DNA of 17,964 nucleotides, taken from an uncultured bacterium (lineage in GTDB: Bacteria; Planctomycetota; UBA1135; GCA-002686595). The DNA lies in contig CADEGS010000073.1 of the NCBI GenBank assembly GCA_902826945.1, positions 1 to 17,964 of the forward strand. Reading direction: 5' to 3'. A program made the translations under genes and the position numbers. Below the pieces are notes generated by a model. The model searched no databases. It saw only the letters and a program-made list of their open reading frames with translations, and was not told the origin of the DNA. Below, piece by piece: positions 14,202-17,964 of the stretch; the first letter of the stretch is position 1, and every line of letters starts with the position of its first letter.

Positions 14202-15565
14202 GACTTCGAGCCCTTCTTGCCCGAGGCCGCCGGCGTCGCGTCGCCCGCCTGCGGCGGCCCGCCCTGGATCGAGGGCGGGAAGGCGTTGAGCTGGCGCCAG
14301 ATCTCGTAGCCCAGGCTGACCGAGTCGAGCAGCACCCAGCCGCTGGCGCGCGCGCCCTGGCGCAGGAAGCGCTCCTCGGGCCAGTCCGGCTCGTCGGGGT
14401 CGGGCACGATCAGCGTGCGGAAGCGTCCGTCGGGTCCGCCCCGGGCGTCGACCACCTCGACCACGCCTCCGAACGTGCCGACGGCGACCGACGGCCAGCC
14501 GGCGAACTGCACCGCGGGCCAGCCCTCGAACTGCAGGCGCACCTTGCGCCCGGGCGTGATCAGCGGCGCGTCGTTGCCGCGCACCCACAGCTCGACGGCG
14601 AGCGCGTCGGTGACCGGGATCAGCTCGATCAGCGGGTCGCCCTGCGAGAGCAGGTCGGCCGAGTTGGCGGCGTGCACGCGCAGCACGTAGCCGTCGCGCG
14701 GCGCGACGACCGTCTGCGTCTTCTGGCGCTCGAGCTTGGTGACGGCCTCGGTCAGCTCCTTCTCGGCCAGCGCGACCTTGGTGCGCGCCTCGTCGCGGCT
14801 CGAGCGCGTGGAATCCAGCTTGGCGCGGTACTCGCCGCCGACCTGGTCGATCTTCGCCATCTTGGCGCGCTCGTCGTTGCGCGCCTGCTCGACCTTGGCC
14901 TTGGCCTCCTCGACCTTGGCCTGCGCGGCGAGGAAGTCGCGCTCGGCCTTCTGGAACTCGAGCTCCGAGGCCACGCCGTTGGAGAAGAGGTTCCACTTGC
15001 GCTCGCGGTCGGCGCGCTTCTGCTCCAGGTCGGCCTCGACCGCGCTCTGGGCCTGCTGCTCGGCGCGCACCTTCTCGATCGACTGCTGGAGCTCGAAGCT
15101 GGCCGAGTCGACCGCGGCCTCGCGCGCGTCCTCGAGGCTCTCGAGCTGCAGATCGTAGTTGTCGACCTGGCCCTTGGCGGCGTCGACCTTCTCGACCGCG
15201 AACAGGTACTGCTGCTCCAGACGCAGGGCGTACTGCGGGTCCTGGTCGGCCATCTCGGCCAGCAGGTCGCCCTTCTTCACGTACACGCCCTCCTGCACCT
15301 CGAGCTTCATCAGCCGACCGGTGACCGGCGCCGGGATCATCTGCGTGCGGTCGAGCGGATCGAGGGCGGTCACGCGTCCCGCGCCGGACACGTTCTGCAC
15401 CCAGGGCACGAGCAGGAGCGCCACGGGCAGCGCGACGAAGAGCCCCACCAGCACCGTGGCCAGCTTGCGCAACGCGTGCGGCGGCCGCACGGCCTTGAGC
15501 GCGGCGAGATCGGCGGAGTCGACGTAGGCGTCGCCGAGCTCGGCGAGGTCGACGGAGCTTCCCAT
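14198..15565 (-). CDS. HlyD-family periplasmic adaptor (membrane fusion protein), 455 aa
   Basis: Links the inner-membrane ABC protein to the TolC channel. The order is a cytoplasmic tail (1-33), one membrane segment (about 34-56, KLATVLVGLFVALPVALLLVPW), the first lipoyl half (IPAPVTGRLMKLEVQEGVYVKKGDLLAEM, 77-105) and a very long coiled coil (about 108-284, rich in Glu/Lys/Ala/Gln). The second lipoyl half follows (TVVAPRDGYVLRVHAANSADLLSQGDPLIEL, from about 285), then a beta-barrel to about 420 and a Pro/Ser/Lys-rich tail. ATG 15565 has GAGG five bases upstream, at the very end of the ABC gene, and only seven bases separate the two genes. The coiled coil is interrupted near VGGEYRAKLD. Assignment is strong; the exported substrate is unknown. 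Confidence 0.92.
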   Translation of the reverse strand: MGSSVDLAELGDAYVDSADLAALKAVRPPHALRKLATVLVGLFVALPVALLLVPWVQNVSGAGRVTALDPLDRTQMIPAPVTGRLMKLEVQEGVYVKKGDLLAEMADQDPQYALRLEQQYLFAVEKVDAAKGQVDNYDLQLESLEDAREAAVDSASFELQQSIEKVRAEQQAQSAVEADLEQKRADRERKWNLFSNGVASELEFQKAERDFLAAQAKVEEAKAKVEQARNDERAKMAKIDQVGGEYRAKLDSTRSSRDEARTKVALAEKELTEAVTKLERQKTQTVVAPRDGYVLRVHAANSADLLSQGDPLIELIPVTDALAVELWVRGNDAPLITPGRKVRLQFEGWPAVQFAGWPSVAVGTFGGVVEVVDARGGPDGRFRTLIVPDPDEPDWPEERFLRQGARASGWVLLDSVSLGYEIWRQLNAFPPSIQGGPPQAGDATPAASGKKGSKS

Positions 15566-15572
15566 GGCGGCC

Positions 15573-17723
15573 TCAGGCGGTCTGGAGGGGACGGGAGGGA
15601 TCGCTGCGCAGCCGCCCGGCGGGCAGCTCGAGCACGGTCTCGCAGCGCGCGAGCACGTCGGGCACGTTGGAGACGAGGACCAGCGACCAGCCCGCGTCGC
15701 GGTCGAGCAGGGCGCGCAGCGCGACCTCGCGCCGCTCGTCCGACAGGCCGTCCAGCAGGTCCTCGACGATCAGCAGGCGCGGCGCGCCCGCGATCGCGCG
15801 CGCGATCATCAGCAGCCGCACCTCGCCCTGCGAGAGCACGTGCTCGACCGCGTGGAGCCGCGTCTCCAGGCCGTCGGGCAGGCGGCCGACGCGCTCGAGC
15901 AGCCCGACCGCGCGCAGCGCGCGGCGCACGCCCTCGTCGTCGACGAAGGGGCGGCCCAGCCGCACGTTCTCGCGCAGCGTGCCTTCCACGAGCTCCACGC
16001 GGCCCGCCACGCCGACCTCGCGGCGCAGGAAGTCGAGGCTCAGGTCGCGCAGGTCGCGGCCGTCGAGCTCGAGGTGGCCGGCGCTCGGCAGGCGCAGGCC
16101 CCAGACCAGCTCGACCAGCGTGCTCTTGCCCGAGCCGCTGCGGCCCGTGACGCCCAGGCGCCCGCCGGAGGCGAGCTCGAGGTCGAGGCCCTCGAACAGC
16201 GCCGATCCGTCGGGCAGGTGCCAGCTCACGCCGGCGAGGCGCAGCGCCGCGCCGCGCGAGATCGCGGGCGCGGCATGGTGCTCGCCGCCCAGGCGCTCGG
16301 TCGGCAGGTCGAGCAGCGCGCCGACCTTGTGCACCGACGCGGACAGGTCGTAGAAGCTCTCGAGGTGCTTGCCCATCTTGGCCACCGAGCTGACCACCGC
16401 GGACACGATCAGCTCGGCCGCCACGAGCTGGCCCAGGGTCAGCGTGCCCGCGATCACGAGCCAGCCGCCGATCGCGAGCAGCGCCGTGCTGGCCAGCACC
16501 TGCAGGCCCAGGGCGACGACCATCTGGCCGAAGACCACGCGGTAGTGGCGCGCGCGCAGCGTGACGTAGCGGCTCGCCAGCCGGTCGGCGTGCTCGAGCG
16601 CCCAGCGCCGCGCGCCGGCGGCCTTGAACACCATCGGACTGCGCGCCAGCTCCTCGAGCCAGGCCGCGACGGCGTACTTGGCGCCGCTCTCGTCGATCGC
16701 CGAGCGCATGCCCTTGCGCGCGGGCAGGAACACCAGCGCCGCGACCACGGCCAGCAGCACGATGTCGAAGGCCAGCAGCACCGGGTGGTAGAAGGCCAGC
16801 ACCAGCGTCCCGACGAGCACGCTCAGGAGCACGCTCAGGCCGTCGAGCAGGAGGTACGAGCCGACCTTCTGCACCGTCATCACGTCGAAGAAACGGTTGA
16901 CCAGCTCGGGCCCGTAGCCGGCGTCGTAGGCCTCCTGGCGCACGCGCGGCAGGCGCGCGGCCAGCTCGGCCACCAGGCGCACGAAGATGCGCCGCTGCAG
17001 GATCTCGACCACCCAGTACTGCAGAGCGCTCAGCACGCCCGCGAAGCCCAGGCCCAGGAAGAGCAGGAGCGCCACCACCACGAGCTGCTGCACGACGCCG
17101 CCGAGCGCGACGAAGTTGACCAGCGCCTGCACCGCGATCGGCGTCGCGAGCAGGAGCACGCCGGTCGCGACGGCGAAGGCCGCCACCGCCAGCAAGTCGC
17201 CTCGATCCGGTCGGAACAGCCGCAGCAGCCGCACCAGCGGCGACAGGCTCGGCCCGTCCGCAGGCGAGACCGCGTCGGCGCAGGGGGAGGCCGGGTCGCC
17301 GTAGAGCCAGGTCGCGCGCTGCCCCGGCGCGAGGCCCAGCTCGCGCTCGAGCTCCTCGATGCCGCACCAGTGCGCCGCCCCGCCCCGGTCCACCAGCGCG
17401 CGGCCGCCGCGCGTGCGCACCAGCGTCGCGAGCCGCGCGCGCCCCGCGGCGTCGCGCACGGCGTGCACCAGCGGCCGCCCGCGCCCGGCGCGCTCGAAGG
17501 CCTCGGCGACGCTGCTCTCGCAGCGGCCCATGCGCAGGCCGGCGTCCTCGCCGGCCGACTCCAGCCAGTCGCGCGGCTCGGCGTCGCGTCCGGTCCAGGC
17601 CTGCTCGAGCAGGCGTTCCAGCCGCGGGCGGTCGTGGGTCAGGCCCGCGGCGTGGGTCAGGTACCACAGCGCCCCGACTCCGCTGGAGGTGTCGAAGCGT
17701 GCTCTCGTCCCGGTGTAGATCAT
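15573..17723 (-). CDS. ABC exporter (type I secretion-like) with altered ATPase motifs, 716 aa
   Basis: Residues 1-140 resemble the C39-like domain of type I secretion ABC proteins (GVGALWYLTHAAGL; RPLVHAVRDAAGRARLATLVRTRGGRALVD). The catalytic Cys expected near residue 15 is absent, so it probably docks substrate rather than cutting it. Residues about 178-460 hold the membrane domain with several hydrophobic segments. The nucleotide-binding domain (about 490-700) keeps Walker A, GRSGSGKST (527-535, K533). Other motifs differ: Q-loop Gln is R575 (VGVAGR), the signature is LSQGE (630-634), Walker B reads LLIVED with E654-D655 in place of Asp-Glu, and the switch His is N686 (LVSN). ATP hydrolysis may be weak or need a partner. 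ATG 17723 has a pyrimidine-rich leader and no Shine-Dalgarno. It heads the ABC-HlyD-TolC operon. Confidence 0.9.
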   Translation of the reverse strand: MIYTGTRARFDTSSGVGALWYLTHAAGLTHDRPRLERLLEQAWTGRDAEPRDWLESAGEDAGLRMGRCESSVAEAFERAGRGRPLVHAVRDAAGRARLATLVRTRGGRALVDRGGAAHWCGIEELERELGLAPGQRATWLYGDPASPCADAVSPADGPSLSPLVRLLRLFRPDRGDLLAVAAFAVATGVLLLATPIAVQALVNFVALGGVVQQLVVVALLLFLGLGFAGVLSALQYWVVEILQRRIFVRLVAELAARLPRVRQEAYDAGYGPELVNRFFDVMTVQKVGSYLLLDGLSVLLSVLVGTLVLAFYHPVLLAFDIVLLAVVAALVFLPARKGMRSAIDESGAKYAVAAWLEELARSPMVFKAAGARRWALEHADRLASRYVTLRARHYRVVFGQMVVALGLQVLASTALLAIGGWLVIAGTLTLGQLVAAELIVSAVVSSVAKMGKHLESFYDLSASVHKVGALLDLPTERLGGEHHAAPAISRGAALRLAGVSWHLPDGSALFEGLDLELASGGRLGVTGRSGSGKSTLVELVWGLRLPSAGHLELDGRDLRDLSLDFLRREVGVAGRVELVEGTLRENVRLGRPFVDDEGVRRALRAVGLLERVGRLPDGLETRLHAVEHVLSQGEVRLLMIARAIAGAPRLLIVEDLLDGLSDERREVALRALLDRDAGWSLVLVSNVPDVLARCETVLELPAGRLRSDPSRPLQTA

Positions 17724-17789
17724 CGGTCGGGAGGCGGCGGCGGAGGGAGAGGGGGCCCGCGGCGCTCCTTCCCGCGGGGGCGGCGCTAG
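17724..17789. other. Upstream region of the exporter operon
   Basis: Probably carries the minus-strand promoter of the ABC operon. CCCGCGG (17756-17762) can pair with CCGCGGG (17772-17778). On the minus strand the last 27 bases before ATG 17723 are pyrimidine-rich. I see no convincing promoter. The rest of the gap is covered by the fragment entry. Confidence 0.35.
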
Positions 17790-17964
17790 CTACGCGCGAC
17801 TCGAGAAAATGCGAGCGAAACCCCGCGGCCCGCGGGAGCGCGCGCGTGCCAGCCTGCGGGCGGACGCCTTGCCGCCCCGCAGCGTCCTCACGACCGCCCG
17901 CCCAACGGGACGGTGGTCGGCAAGGCGCTCGAGCCCCTGGCCGCGGGCACGGGCAAGATCCGCA
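17790..17964 (+). pseudogene. Probable decayed 3' fragment of a phage-tail-like or surface protein gene
   Basis: From 17907 the frame reads GTVVGKALEPLAAGTGKIR and runs to the window end. This resembles the C-terminal motif (xGxVVGKALEPLxxGxGxIxVLV) that I recall from phage tail-fibre/peptidase-like and large surface proteins, where it lies close to the stop codon. Upstream, the frame has a stop at 17787-17789 and no ATG, GTG or TTG before the motif. A neighbouring frame reads VLTTARP just before it (17884-17904), which would join to the motif with one extra base near 17903. A frameshifted remnant, or a sequencing error near a contig end, are both possible. The match is from memory and short, so confidence is low. 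Confidence 0.35.

Noticed and set aside
15564..17789. 741-codon plus-strand frame opposite the ABC exporter
   Set aside because: Gln/His/Arg/Ala-rich shadow; the minus strand carries Walker A and membrane segments.
1..17964. tRNA, rRNA, insertion sequence or origin
   Set aside because: I saw no cloverleaf-like segment, rRNA signature, transposase motif or DnaA-box cluster on either strand.

Overview
The window is very GC-rich DNA (clearly above 70% by eye), with the long antisense shadow frames such composition produces. The best taxonomic hint is the 2835-5192 protein. It ends in a paired, dockerin-like calcium-binding repeat (RGDANHDGLVDISD..., then DVNDSGAIDIAD...) followed by a short CGTDPTPDSLG... 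tail, and it carries an SBBP beta-propeller. That build is common in Planctomycetota. Tat/Sec-exported proteins, lipoproteins and a TolC/HlyD exporter fit a diderm cell. I infer a planctomycete or a similar high-GC marine/soil lineage; there is no rRNA or marker gene to confirm it.

Layout. 4-408 (-): small VOC-fold protein. 605-1774 (+): lipoprotein of unknown function, perhaps a TIM-barrel hydrolase. 1901-2752 (+): Tat-exported VOC protein with four plausible metal ligands. 2791-2826: strong 15-bp hairpin between convergent genes. 2835-5192 (-): secreted seven-repeat beta-propeller/dockerin-like protein. 5484-9198 (+): three-gene operon of an ECF-like sigma factor, a membrane-anchored anti-sigma candidate and a TPR-like/CHAT protease with an intact His/Cys dyad and a predicted signal peptide. 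9402-10733 (+): exported metal-dependent amidohydrolase. 10892-12472 (-): secreted FG-GAP-like protein. 12666-17723 (-): ABC exporter, HlyD-type adaptor and TolC-type outer-membrane protein, transcribed ABC to HlyD to TolC. 17790-17964 (+): a probable decayed 3' end of a phage-tail-like or surface protein gene.

Two modules merit attention. First, sigma/anti-sigma/CHAT looks like a self-contained signalling cassette: the sigma stop and anti-sigma start overlap as ATGA, and the CHAT gene begins inside or right at the end of the anti-sigma gene. The protease appears to sit on the same side of the membrane as the anti-sigma C-terminal domain, so it could plausibly cleave it to release the sigma factor. 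This is inference. Second, the type I-like exporter has a complete tripartite gene set, but its ATPase is altered at the Q-loop, signature, Walker B and H-loop while keeping Walker A, and it has a C39-like N-terminal region without the expected catalytic Cys.

No tRNA, rRNA, CRISPR array, transposase or complete mobile element was seen. No gap between called genes exceeds 300 bases.
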